A stretch of DNA of 64,000 nt, from the NCBI GenBank assembly GCA_938010045.1, contig CALLFZ010000008.1:1-64000 (forward strand), written 5' to 3'. The position numbers and the translations under genes are program-made. Below are positions 1 to 9,789 of the stretch, one piece after another. Source of the DNA: an uncultured bacterium. Its GTDB lineage: Bacteria; Verrucomicrobiota; Kiritimatiellia; PWTM01. Numbering within the stretch: position 1 is the stretch's first letter; each line of letters starts with the position of its first letter. The notes under the pieces were generated by a model. The model searched no databases, was not told the origin of the DNA, and saw only the letters and a program-made list of their open reading frames with translations.

Positions 1-215
1 GGTTCGGAAATGAGCGGCCGCTACCGGCGACGGCAAAGGGAGGGAAATATCGCTGACCCCAACGACCGCACACCATTCGCCGGCGCCTTCCTCGGGACAG
101 GCACCCGGATAGACGTTGGGACGGGACATTGGGGACAGGCATGGATTATTGGCCGGGCACTTCGCGACCGTCGCCTCGCGCCCGCCACCATGGAGCCGCC
201 ATGGAGACCGCCCGA
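1..215 (-). repeat. Dispersed intergenic repeat, copy A (opposite orientation to copies C/D)
   Basis: Shares ccggcga..gg.a.ggg..g.aatatcgctgaccccaacgacc...ccattcgccgg and ..ccattggggacaggca...ccgggcacttcgcgaccgtcgcctcgcg..gccaccatggagcc with 9800-10020; its left part is the reverse complement of 52980-53070. Confidence 0.7.
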
Positions 216-1010
216 AGTGCACTCCTACCCCGCACCCAATCCCCTCGCCTCACCCCTCAAAACAATTCACAGCACCTTCGGCTCAATCTGACCAAGTACG
301 CCTTGAACGTCACGGAGTTCAGCGACACGTTCGGAACGGAAGCCTCGGCGGTGAAGGCGCAGACAATAGCGCAAGTGCCATCGTGCAGCATGGCCATGAC
401 GTAGGAACTAGCGGCAGGCTCCGTATCGGCATGTCCGCCAGGGGCGTTCGCACGAGTCCAAGCTGAGCCCACGACGAGGCGTGATCCTTATTGAATGTGA
501 CACGCTCCTAGGATTGTTGTTTTGCCGCGGACGACGGCGAAGACATGATGGGGGCTCGCCCGGGCGGGAAACCTCAACGAAGCGAGCGCTACTAGCCAAG
601 AGGGAACGACTAGAAAGAAGAGTTGACCGACGCACGTTCGCATCGGTTTGGACGCGCTAGCCCGGCTCCACGCCAACACTTCGACGCCGCTGCTCGAGCG
701 GCCGCACTTCGGGGGCTGCAGGGCGCGAGCCCACGCTCGTTCTCGCTGACGTCGCTCCAAGACCACGGGCGGTGGGCCGCTCCTTTTACGAAGAGATGGC
801 CGGAGCTTCGGCAATTCCGCAGGGGCTGCGTGGGGTGCGCTGCGATCAGGAGACCGTCGTCGCCCCCCGCCAACGCTGCGGCGGAGGCACGATGCCCGCC
901 TGCCGCATTCGAACGTTCATACTCGGCTTGTGGGCATTCGTATCCAGGTCGGCCGGCATGGTGGCCGGCCGTAGACCACACGGAGGCTCGTCAGTCTGAT
1001 CCTGCTCACT

Positions 1011-4000
1011 TTACTGCTTGGTAAGCGTCAGACACCGCACGGGGCGGATCACCACCGGCCCGATGAGGCCGAACGGTTGAAGGGGAGTGTCGGCCCTCAG
1101 TTGACCCGGTGGCGGCGGCACGGCCACCCACGGTTTTTCCTCGCGGCCTTCGGCGCCGGGCAGGCCCTCGGGATGCCGGAGATGCCCGATCCACCGATTG
1201 CGCCGCGTCCCGGCCACACGCACCACGATCTCGTTTGTACCGGCCCGTAGCCGCCCGGTGACATTGATCGAGTACGGCGCGATCCAGAGCACGCCCAGTC
1301 GCTCGCCATTGAGCCAGACCTCTGCGACGGACTCCACCTGCCCGAGGTCGAGCCACCACTCGTCCGCGGCGGGCTCGCCGGGCGGCGCCCATTCGAATGT
1401 CGTGCGCCACGCCGCGTCGCCTGCGCAGTACCGCAGCACCGGGTTCGTGTGCTCGTTGAGGGGCATTAAACGCTCCAGAGCGAACGGCCCCTGAATGCCC
1501 ATCTCAGGGGGCAATTGCACCGACCAGCCGTGCACGACCTCCAGCGGCGGCGGCAGCGTTACTTCGGCAGAGTTCTCCGAACCATCGGCCCAGCGCGCGC
1601 TGTACCGACCTGCACGAAGGGCGCGCACGACGACACCGCGGCGCCCGGCCTCCGCCAGCGGTACAAGATCATCTCCGGGATCTAGGGGCAGCGGACGCGC
1701 TGCGACCAGCGCGGCAATCTCGTTCGAGGACAGCGGCCGCGACCACGGCATCCATAACCGACATTCGCCGCGATACGATGCCGGCGGCGGCATGGGCCGA
1801 ACCACTGAAGGCACCGGCATCTTCGCGCCGGTGACGCCAGTCCGCACACGTTCGCCGTTCAGCCACAGTTCGGGGCGGCGGTCGCGATAGACGACCGCCA
1901 CGTGCACTAGACCGGTCAACGGCACGGGATGCACCAGCACGGGCGCGTAGTACTGCGCGCCGTGTTCCCACACCACGACCCCGTTGGTGCCGATCGAAAC
2001 GCCGACGCCGGCATACTGTCCGGACTGTGAGCCGGCGATCCGGTTGTCACCATGCACAGCGGTCATGGCCTCGTTTCGCGGCGTCTGCAGGTAAACGCCA
2101 TTGCCGCTTTCATTCGGCAAACCGGTCTCCGCCGCTGGCCGCGTCCATGCAGTCAGCGAGAAGCTGCCGGCTACCGCCGCAAGGTCCAGCTCGCCCGCGG
2201 GCGCCGGCTCCGTTGGCACTCGCGACGACAAGATTGCGACCCCGCCGCGCGTCAGCTCTGCCGGCGCCGCGTCGTGGCGGCCGGCCGCGCGGCGGAACAC
2301 CACCAGACGGGACCCGCGCGGCTCTATCCGGAGCCCCACGCGGACCCCCTCGCGTTCAACGCACCAGACGGCCGCCGTGGTTATTCGGCCGTGCAGGGGG
2401 TCCCAGATTTCCGGCAGCCGAGCGCCGACCCGGAACCAAGGTGAGACCAGAAGCGGACTACTGCCGTGGTGAGATAAGAAGAAGACCTCACCGTCCGGCG
2501 TCGTGCGATGGGTCCAGAGCAATCCGCCCGCATCGGAGATCGCGGGCATGATTCCGCATAGTTCGATGGCCTGCGCGAGCGTGCCGCCTTCGATCACGCG
2601 GCCGCGTCCGACCGCCCGTGCGCGCGGCCCCTCGCCGGCGGCGGGCGGCGGCTCCGTGCCCCACAGCTCGGTGGCCAGGCGGCGGACCTCGGCGTCGGCG
2701 CCGGGCCATCCCGCCATGCTCGGCGAGCGCACCGGCCGGGGGCCCCACAGCGTGCCGCCTTCCCGCACCCGATCGCGGATCTGCGCGAGGGTCTCCGGCC
2801 GCATCGCGTCCCAGGGCGGGAGTGCGAGCAGCGCATATGAGGCGCCCGAGCGCAGCGTCCAGCGGCCCTCGCGAATGCGCGCGCCGCCCAGCACATCGGA
2901 ATTCACGAAGTCATAGTCGAACCCTGCCGGCACTTCCCGCGCGCGGGGGCCGGTCATGACGGGCGTGTCCTCGCCGATGAACAGCGCGATCTCCGCCGCA
3001 CGTCGTCCGACCTGCAGCACGCCGTGGATCCGCCGCCAGTATTCGATCCACGGCCCGAGATGCTCGAACCATGGCGTATGGCGGTTGAACTCGGTGCTGA
3101 ACCACGCGGTCATGCCGGGCCGTCGGTCGTCCCAGGGCTGATGATTGTAGACATGCAGAACCCAGTGGTTGACGCCGTGCGTGACGGCCCAGTCGCCTCG
3201 CGTCTTGAGCGAGGCCGGCGTGCTCTCGAACTGCAGCACGCTCGTGAACGCTTCGGCCGAGACGCGCCGCCGGCCGTAGATCGCGCCCGCGGACGAAGCC
3301 GCGCGCAGCTCGGTCTCGCCCGTGCCACCCGGCTGCGCCCAAAACTCGCCGCCGATGCCGTGCGAATCGCGGCCATACAGCAGAAACTCCGAGGGGAATC
3401 CCCAGTGCCCGTAGTTCTCGAGCCAGAGCCGCAGGCCGTGCCGCTCGCACTCCTCGCGCAGGCCGCCCACGTATTCCGTGGCGATTCGGTCGGCGATCAG
3501 TCGGCGCAGGTCCCACAAGAAGCGATCGGAACGGTCCGGCGACTCCACAACCTGACCGATCAGCGCCGGCAGCCAGGGCAGCGGATCGTAGCCATAGCGC
3601 GCACGGAACTGCTCGCGCAAGCCGTCCGTCCAATTCTGCGCGCCGGTCTCGTAACTGTCGGCGACGACCCACTTGAACGCGCGCCGCTCGCGCGCGGGCA
3701 TACGGTCGAGCAGGCGGCCCACATAGGAGCGAAAGTGGTGCCGAACGTGCTCACGGTTCATCTTGTCCACTTCGAGGCCCCGCCCCTCCGGCGCGGCAGG
3801 ATGGTTGCTGACCATCGTCGGGGCCATGCCGAACCGCACGACGCGCCACTCGCCTGGCGGCGGCGTCCAGCGCAGCCAGCCGTCCGGCCCCAGCCGGTTG
3901 CTGATGTTCGTGACGCGGCCGGCCTGGACGGAGCCGACGGCTTCCGCCGCTCCTACCTGCGGAGTCCAGCGGTAATGGCTCCACGGCGGCACGGGATTCG

Positions 4001-4982
4001 GACACATTTTCGCGAGCTGTTTTTCCACGAAGCGTTCGAGCACCGAACCGGCACGGAGTTCGATCTCCGTGACGCCGGCCGTAGCGGTCAGTCCCGAGAC
4101 CACCACTCGGAACGCCGTGGAGGTCGCTGGTTCCAGGGCGATCGCCACCGGACCGGTGGTCCAGTACCCCACGATCGGTCTCAGGTTGTGTCGCTCGACC
4201 TTCGCACGTGCGAGGCAGGCCCACCCGGTCGCCGCGCTCCACGCGAACACATCGAGATCCGCCCGCATGGGCACAGGCGCCGGATGAAGCACCAGTGACC
4301 GTGCCGCGAACGGAGCCGCCGCGGTCGCGATGAACTCGGCGGAGCCGCCGGGCGCGACGGTCGCCGCGGTCTCGAGGCGCCCGTCGAACGCGAGCGGCGC
4401 ATCGGCGACGTTCGGCGAGCCGGTGACCCGAAGCGTCGTCTCGGTCAGTGTGCGTTCCAGCTCCGGATCGACCGGCCAGGCGAGCACCGCGATGTCTTGG
4501 AAGTTCTCCTCCGGCGGCGGCAGCGGACGGGCCACCGGATCCGGCCCCGAAACGCGAAGCTCGGTCCATGCCAGCCGCCGCATCGCCTGCGTCGGCGCGA
4601 TCCAGGGCCCGCCCGACTGGCTCCAGCCGGGACAATTGAACAAGCCAAGTTCAACGCCCACCCGACCCGCTTCGCGCACCGCGTGTTCCAGCGCGCACCA
4701 CCACTCCTCCGAGAGCATACGAACGTCGCCCCGGACGGTGTCTTCTAGGAAGATGTGGCCCATCATCGCCCCGCGGATGCCCACGCGCGCCATGGCCTCG
4801 AGGTCGCGCGTCAAGCCGTTCGTACTGATGTTGTCGCTGATCCAGTACCAGTAGCACCACGGCGCGGTGTCGGGCGGCGGCGAGCGAAACGCCCGTTCGA
4901 GTTCATCCAAGCCACGGCTGCCCGCCGCGAAGAACATGCAGAGCGCGGCGATCGCCACGAGCGACCAATTTTGCGGTCTCAT
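1011..4982 (-). CDS. GH106-like alpha-L-rhamnosidase-type glycoside hydrolase with signal peptide, internal LamG-like domain and C-terminal GH2-like sugar-binding sandwich
   Basis: PPPDTAPWCYWYWISDNISTNGLTRDLEAMARVGIRGAMMGHIFLED is GH106-like; C-terminal WWLDLGQVESVAEVWLNGERLGVLWIAPY; start chosen at MRPQNWSLVAIAALCMFFAAG. Confidence 0.85.
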   Translation of the reverse strand: MRPQNWSLVAIAALCMFFAAGSRGLDELERAFRSPPPDTAPWCYWYWISDNISTNGLTRDLEAMARVGIRGAMMGHIFLEDTVRGDVRMLSEEWWCALEHAVREAGRVGVELGLFNCPGWSQSGGPWIAPTQAMRRLAWTELRVSGPDPVARPLPPPEENFQDIAVLAWPVDPELERTLTETTLRVTGSPNVADAPLAFDGRLETAATVAPGGSAEFIATAAAPFAARSLVLHPAPVPMRADLDVFAWSAATGWACLARAKVERHNLRPIVGYWTTGPVAIALEPATSTAFRVVVSGLTATAGVTEIELRAGSVLERFVEKQLAKMCPNPVPPWSHYRWTPQVGAAEAVGSVQAGRVTNISNRLGPDGWLRWTPPPGEWRVVRFGMAPTMVSNHPAAPEGRGLEVDKMNREHVRHHFRSYVGRLLDRMPARERRAFKWVVADSYETGAQNWTDGLREQFRARYGYDPLPWLPALIGQVVESPDRSDRFLWDLRRLIADRIATEYVGGLREECERHGLRLWLENYGHWGFPSEFLLYGRDSHGIGGEFWAQPGGTGETELRAASSAGAIYGRRRVSAEAFTSVLQFESTPASLKTRGDWAVTHGVNHWVLHVYNHQPWDDRRPGMTAWFSTEFNRHTPWFEHLGPWIEYWRRIHGVLQVGRRAAEIALFIGEDTPVMTGPRAREVPAGFDYDFVNSDVLGGARIREGRWTLRSGASYALLALPPWDAMRPETLAQIRDRVREGGTLWGPRPVRSPSMAGWPGADAEVRRLATELWGTEPPPAAGEGPRARAVGRGRVIEGGTLAQAIELCGIMPAISDAGGLLWTHRTTPDGEVFFLSHHGSSPLLVSPWFRVGARLPEIWDPLHGRITTAAVWCVEREGVRVGLRIEPRGSRLVVFRRAAGRHDAAPAELTRGGVAILSSRVPTEPAPAGELDLAAVAGSFSLTAWTRPAAETGLPNESGNGVYLQTPRNEAMTAVHGDNRIAGSQSGQYAGVGVSIGTNGVVVWEHGAQYYAPVLVHPVPLTGLVHVAVVYRDRRPELWLNGERVRTGVTGAKMPVPSVVRPMPPPASYRGECRLWMPWSRPLSSNEIAALVAARPLPLDPGDDLVPLAEAGRRGVVVRALRAGRYSARWADGSENSAEVTLPPPLEVVHGWSVQLPPEMGIQGPFALERLMPLNEHTNPVLRYCAGDAAWRTTFEWAPPGEPAADEWWLDLGQVESVAEVWLNGERLGVLWIAPYSINVTGRLRAGTNEIVVRVAGTRRNRWIGHLRHPEGLPGAEGREEKPWVAVPPPPGQLRADTPLQPFGLIGPVVIRPVRCLTLTKQ

Positions 4983-5038
4983 CCCAGCTACCACGCTGCA
5001 CCTCCGTGTTCGCGCGAGCGGTCTCACTACCACCCAAT

Positions 5039-5404
5039 TCACGGTCGTGGTTCCGAACGGAGGGGACCGGCAAACCACAATCGGGATTTCACACTGGGAC
5101 GCTGCTCCGACACCAGCTCCCAGAGCGTCCATTCCGCCGGATCGCGCCCCGAGCCTTCACGAACTGTTCGAAACTCTACTCGAACGCCGGCCGGTGGTCC
5201 ATTCGACCCCGCGGCCGCCGCACCCCATCCGCGGGCGGCAGACCACGACCGGGTGGCCCGTTCGAGGTCCTCGGCAAGCCGGGCGTACTGGTCGAGCCGG
5301 GCAACGAGCATCAGCGCGCCCGCGGCGGCCGCCGCGAGCACCGCCGCCACGGCCGTCGCGACCACCACCTCCACCAGCGCAAATCCACGCGTCCGGTTCA
5401 TCAT
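5039..5404 (-). CDS. Prepilin-type N-terminal methylation domain protein (pseudopilin-like)
   Basis: MMNRTRGFALVEVVVATAVAAVLAAAAAGALML matches a type IV prepilin/T2SS pseudopilin N-terminus (GF-x-LVE plus hydrophobic helix). Confidence 0.7.
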   Translation of the reverse strand: MMNRTRGFALVEVVVATAVAAVLAAAAAGALMLVARLDQYARLAEDLERATRSWSAARGWGAAAAGSNGPPAGVRVEFRTVREGSGRDPAEWTLWELVSEQRPSVKSRLWFAGPLRSEPRP

Positions 5405-5525
5405 CCGCGGCCACCACCACGGCCTGCGTTCAGCATGGTACCGGATTCCGGGTCCAGCCCAAGCCACCCCACTGCGCCGGCTGTTTCCAACGCCGTGAGG
5501 CTCGCCGCTCCGCTTGGCAGGGCGA

Positions 5526-7370
5526 CTACGGTTGAATCGGGGCCGCGGAGGGGTGGTAGAGGCGAAGCTCGTAGAGCGAGTAGCCGCCCCAGTCGGTCGC
5601 ACGACGTCGGCAGAGAAGCCGCACGTGGCGCGCCTCGACCGGGTCAAAGCTCACCACGTCCGTGTTGCCGAGGAACTCGCGTTTGTTCGTCACCTCGTGC
5701 ACCGTCCGCCACGTCACGCCGTCCGCCGACACCTCAATTGCCCAGTCGCGCGCATAGGCCTTCCACCATGACACCGCCGCCGTACCGATGCGCTCCGCCC
5801 GGCCGAGGTCCACCGCCAACCACTGGTCGTCTTGTTTCGCGCCTTCCCACGAAGTGAACAGGTCGTCATCGCCCGCTCGTGCCGCGGTCGCTTCACCCGA
5901 CGAGGCCGTCCAGCTCTTTCCGCGCGCGAGGTTCTCCAGCCCCACCGTCACTCTCGCACCATTCGAGAACGTCCGCCGGCCCGCCCGATCCACCGCACGC
6001 GCCACCACCGTGTAGAAGCCCTCGCGCGGAGGCGTCCATCGCACCGACCACGGCGCTGAGGTCACCACCCCAACGCACTCGGCCGCCGCGAACACGTTCG
6101 TCAGATCACGGTCAGTCATCATCCAGAGGTTCTTCCACGCACCCGGCATCGCGAGGACCTCGACGCGCTCGAGCGGCGCGCCGCGCGCCAGCGCATGGAC
6201 CGAAATCTCGATTCTGCCCGACGGGAGTTCGGCGCCATCCGACGGCGCCACCAATCGCGCGATCGGCGCCGCCTCGGGGTTCAACACCGGCAGCCGGTCG
6301 AGCGTGACGAAGAACGGATGGTGTATGGCGCGACGCGTCCACTCGGGCGGATCGGTGAACCACGGCAATACATAGAGCCAGCGGGGGCCATCGCGCTCGA
6401 GCCGCTCAGGGTCGAGCAGCCCGTGGCATTCGCACAGCGCGATCAGCTTCCGCGGCGCAAGATTCGTGACCAGCGCCCACGCCGTGGGGTAGGTGTCTTC
6501 GCGGGGCGGACCGTAGCCGGTGGTCTCGTGGGCGTAGATGTGGCGCGCCTCGATCGGATAGACGTCGATGCCGGCGATGTCCACGTACGCGTCGCCGGGC
6601 CAATAGCGGCGGCGGAACGCGATCTCCTCCTCGCGGGAGCCCGTCCGCTTCTCTCGACGCAGCCGGTCCGCGTAGCCACCCGCCCGCAGACCCGCGCTCC
6701 AAACCCAGATGAGGTTGTGAAGTTTCCGCTCGCGTACAAGATACTCAAACATCAGCCGCCAGGCGGCCGCGGTGTGCTCGGGCGTGTCGGGGTCGGTCCA
6801 CCAGAACCAACCGCCATCAATCTCGTGAAACGGACGCCAGAGCACCGGCACGCGCGCCGCGGCGAGCCGCTCGAGGTAGTCCGCGTGGCGCGCCAGATCC
6901 CGCAGGAAGGCCTCGTGGGCGGGCGTCCCCGTGACAGTGACGGAAGCCATGTCGTATCGACCGCTGCCCGGCCGGCCGCCGCGCGCGCCGACCCACGCGC
7001 TGCCGTCCGGTTTCTGCGGATGTTTCCAGTGGAACTGCATCGAGACGATTCCACCGCGCGCCCACCACTCGAGCGCCTCCGCGACCGCGCGCTCGACGAC
7101 CGGTGTATAGGTAGGGCCCCACGTCGGACTGTTCCACCCACAGAGATCCAGCGCGAGGATCGCGGGCTGATGGCCCGTGGTCTCGCGCACCCAGCCGGCG
7201 TTATCGGTGCCCGAGATCCCCAGCACCGTCCGCTGCCCGAACACGCCCGCCAGATACTCCAGCACCGCCCGTGCCTCCGGGATCAGCTCCGGATCGGCCG
7301 ATTCCACCGCGGCCGCCCGCACTCCGCCGATCGCCGCCGACATCACCGCCACTGCGAGGATTCGATTCAT
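5526..7370 (-). CDS. GH26 endo-beta-mannanase-like glycosidase with C-terminal F5/8 type C (discoidin) domain
   Basis: GISGTDNAGWVRETTGHQPAILALDLCGWN, SMQFHWKHPQ, RPFHEIDGGWFWW; C-terminal NLARGKSWTASSGE...WLAVDLGRAERIG. Confidence 0.85.
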   Translation of the reverse strand: MNRILAVAVMSAAIGGVRAAAVESADPELIPEARAVLEYLAGVFGQRTVLGISGTDNAGWVRETTGHQPAILALDLCGWNSPTWGPTYTPVVERAVAEALEWWARGGIVSMQFHWKHPQKPDGSAWVGARGGRPGSGRYDMASVTVTGTPAHEAFLRDLARHADYLERLAAARVPVLWRPFHEIDGGWFWWTDPDTPEHTAAAWRLMFEYLVRERKLHNLIWVWSAGLRAGGYADRLRREKRTGSREEEIAFRRRYWPGDAYVDIAGIDVYPIEARHIYAHETTGYGPPREDTYPTAWALVTNLAPRKLIALCECHGLLDPERLERDGPRWLYVLPWFTDPPEWTRRAIHHPFFVTLDRLPVLNPEAAPIARLVAPSDGAELPSGRIEISVHALARGAPLERVEVLAMPGAWKNLWMMTDRDLTNVFAAAECVGVVTSAPWSVRWTPPREGFYTVVARAVDRAGRRTFSNGARVTVGLENLARGKSWTASSGEATAARAGDDDLFTSWEGAKQDDQWLAVDLGRAERIGTAAVSWWKAYARDWAIEVSADGVTWRTVHEVTNKREFLGNTDVVSFDPVEARHVRLLCRRRATDWGGYSLYELRLYHPSAAPIQP

Positions 7371-7438
7371 CGCTGACGAACTCCCATCCACTGCGCGGAC
7401 GAACCTGTCTGCGCCCTCGTCGTCCGCCGCGGCACAGT

Positions 7439-8482
7439 CTACTCGAGTGCGCGACGCCCCGCAACGAACGCGGGCTTCAGCGGGCCCGCCTCGTGGAGCG
7501 TCGGGTCAAGCGACCGCTCGTCTGCGGCGCGCGGCCCACCGGCCGCCAACAAGTAGAACTCGAGATCGCGGTACGTATCGACATCGGGGTAGCCATCGGT
7601 GGTCGGCGGGACCGAGAACCGCGCCTCGCCGGTGGGGAAGAGCGCCTCGCGCAGCAGTGTCGCCGATTCGGCTGGCGGCTCGGGCCCCGGACGCATCGAG
7701 GGCGGTCGCGTGCCGTTGCCCTCGCGGCGGATCGCCCAGCCGCCCGGATACGGATCGGCGGGATCGTCAAGGCGCGGCGGCGCAGGATCGCCAGCGCGGT
7801 TGTGGTTCGCCAGCGTGAAGCCGCGTGCCTTGCCCGGCTCCTCAAACCCCACGAGGAACGCGTAGCGGCGGCCGGCGCGGCATTCGAGCCGGTCGTCGCC
7901 GTCGAGCCGCCACATCATGTACGCGAGCCGGCCCTCGCCGGCGGCCGCAAGGTTCGGCAGCACGCCGCCCCGCACGAGGCGCAGCGGACGGTACCGGACA
8001 CCGAGGATCACGTCATCGCAACGGTGATTCTTCGAGAACCCGTGCGTTGCGTCGGTGCCCGGCGGCGTGCCATGATCGTCAAGCTTGGGCTCGCCCTCGA
8101 CCTCGAACAACTGGATGAACACGCGCGCGCCGGCGCTGCCGGGAAGGAACGCGATGTCGCCGGGACCCGTGCGGAGCACAACAGATTCGAGCCAGAAATC
8201 GCACGGCGCGGTGAACACCTGCCCGAGATCGCGGTTGCGCTGAACGTAGCCGCTGGCCTTCCACTCTGGCGGGGCGCTGTTGCGGACCGAGGTATTCCCC
8301 CCGCGGTCGAACCGCGTCTGGGCGACGACCGTGCGTCCCGCGGGCGGCGTCCAGTTCGTTCCCAATGGCACCACCTCAAGTGCGCCGCGCGCCGCCGGTG
8401 CCAGGATCAGCGTGGCGACCGCCGTCCGAAGGCACCACCGGACCCACGCGGTCGGACGGCGTTGGGTCATGATCGCCCTCAT
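7439..8482 (-). CDS. Secreted protein of unknown function, translationally coupled to upstream gene
   Basis: 347-aa ORF with signal peptide (TAVATLILAPAARGA); ATGA overlap with 8479..9669. Confidence 0.65.
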   Translation of the reverse strand: MRAIMTQRRPTAWVRWCLRTAVATLILAPAARGALEVVPLGTNWTPPAGRTVVAQTRFDRGGNTSVRNSAPPEWKASGYVQRNRDLGQVFTAPCDFWLESVVLRTGPGDIAFLPGSAGARVFIQLFEVEGEPKLDDHGTPPGTDATHGFSKNHRCDDVILGVRYRPLRLVRGGVLPNLAAAGEGRLAYMMWRLDGDDRLECRAGRRYAFLVGFEEPGKARGFTLANHNRAGDPAPPRLDDPADPYPGGWAIRREGNGTRPPSMRPGPEPPAESATLLREALFPTGEARFSVPPTTDGYPDVDTYRDLEFYLLAAGGPRAADERSLDPTLHEAGPLKPAFVAGRRALE

Positions 8483-9669
8483 GAGCCCCTCACAAGCCCA
8501 CGGCCGGTCCAGCGGGTGTACGGATGTGTGGCCAGTACCTCGCGGATCGCGGCATGCACCGCCGCCGCGCTCTCTTCGGTGATGGGCAGCAGTTCCCCGC
8601 CGTCATGATAAGGGTCGGCGCCGTACTTCGCCCGGTCGTTGTAGAGCCGCCAATCAAGGCGGTCGGGCGGAGCGTCGAACAACATGTAGAAGAACAGGGC
8701 CGCGACGGTGTAGCGCGGCAGGCCAAAGCGAATGTGCTGCACATCCGTATAGAAATCACGGATGTCGCGGCACCCCGGCACCCGTGCCGTACGCATCCGT
8801 TGGTCAAGCTCGAGAAACAGGTCGCCGGCAGGAATCATGCGCAGCCGTCCCTCGCGAGCGAGCGCCGGGAATTTCTGCTCCAACCCCCGGAAGACCCGAA
8901 CCGAGAAGTCGCGCGTTCGATGAACATGCCCGGTCCAGTGTGTTTGGGTCAGCGCATAGGGCTGCTGCCATCGCGCCGCGTAGTCGAACGCGTCGCGGTC
9001 CGGAAATTCCGCGGCGCGAAGGTTCGGCATCGTCTTCGCCCACTCGGGCCGTTCGTCCGGCGGAGGACTACGTCCGGCGTCCATTGGCGGCCACACCTGA
9101 TCAACATACACGCGTCCACCCTCAGCGCGTTCGAGACAACGCTCCACAAGGTCGGCGGCGGCGGCGAGGTCGCCCACACCGCGGTTGCCGCCGAGATCTC
9201 GCCCCCACAGCCGGTTCGTGACGAGACTGACGTGTGAGGCGAACAATTGCAGCACGCGCGCATCCCAGGGCTCCTGCAGAAACCGGCGCACATGATGTGC
9301 GACGGGCTTGAGGAGGTCCTCCTCGATCGTGAGATCACCCTGAGAACCGGCGCCGAATGTGTCGCGTCCGGCCAACAGCGCGTCGCGATGCGGCCAGAGC
9401 TGCCAACCGGCGCCGAGCCACGCGGCGCACGCCCAGCGACAGCCCGCGCTGGCGCCCAGCTCCTCGTGCCAAGCGGGCATCGTCGCCCCGGTCAGGCTGT
9501 TGCCGAAGTCGAAGGCGCGAACTGACGGCGCTTCGCCGGCCGCGATCGGTGCGGCCCCTGCGAACAGCCAAACGACCGCCCCGATCAAACCCGCCAAACC
9601 CGCGCGTCCGGCTCCACCCGTTCGGCCTGCTCGAACATGTCGTTTCAATACATCGGAATGCAATTTCAA
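8479..9669 (-). CDS. Secreted SGNH-hydrolase-like protein
   Basis: 396-aa ORF, N-terminal hydrophobic segment, FDFGNSLTGATMPAW block-I-like GNS motif and late D..HIRFGLPRY block. Confidence 0.5.
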   Translation of the reverse strand: MKLHSDVLKRHVRAGRTGGAGRAGLAGLIGAVVWLFAGAAPIAAGEAPSVRAFDFGNSLTGATMPAWHEELGASAGCRWACAAWLGAGWQLWPHRDALLAGRDTFGAGSQGDLTIEEDLLKPVAHHVRRFLQEPWDARVLQLFASHVSLVTNRLWGRDLGGNRGVGDLAAAADLVERCLERAEGGRVYVDQVWPPMDAGRSPPPDERPEWAKTMPNLRAAEFPDRDAFDYAARWQQPYALTQTHWTGHVHRTRDFSVRVFRGLEQKFPALAREGRLRMIPAGDLFLELDQRMRTARVPGCRDIRDFYTDVQHIRFGLPRYTVAALFFYMLFDAPPDRLDWRLYNDRAKYGADPYHDGGELLPITEESAAAVHAAIREVLATHPYTRWTGRGLVRGS

Positions 9670-9789
9670 ACGATCCCTGGTCTTGATCCATACGAGCCGG
9701 ACCGATGGTCGAACCCGCCCTCGTACAATCTATGAACCACTCCGTCGGTGCACAAGCTGGCCACCGCACGACCCAATTCCGCTGGTGAG

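Noticed and set aside
3024-4298. 424-aa plus-strand ORF in the GH106-like gene
   Set aside because: Shadow ORF; no recognisable motif, and the minus strand has clear protein homology features.
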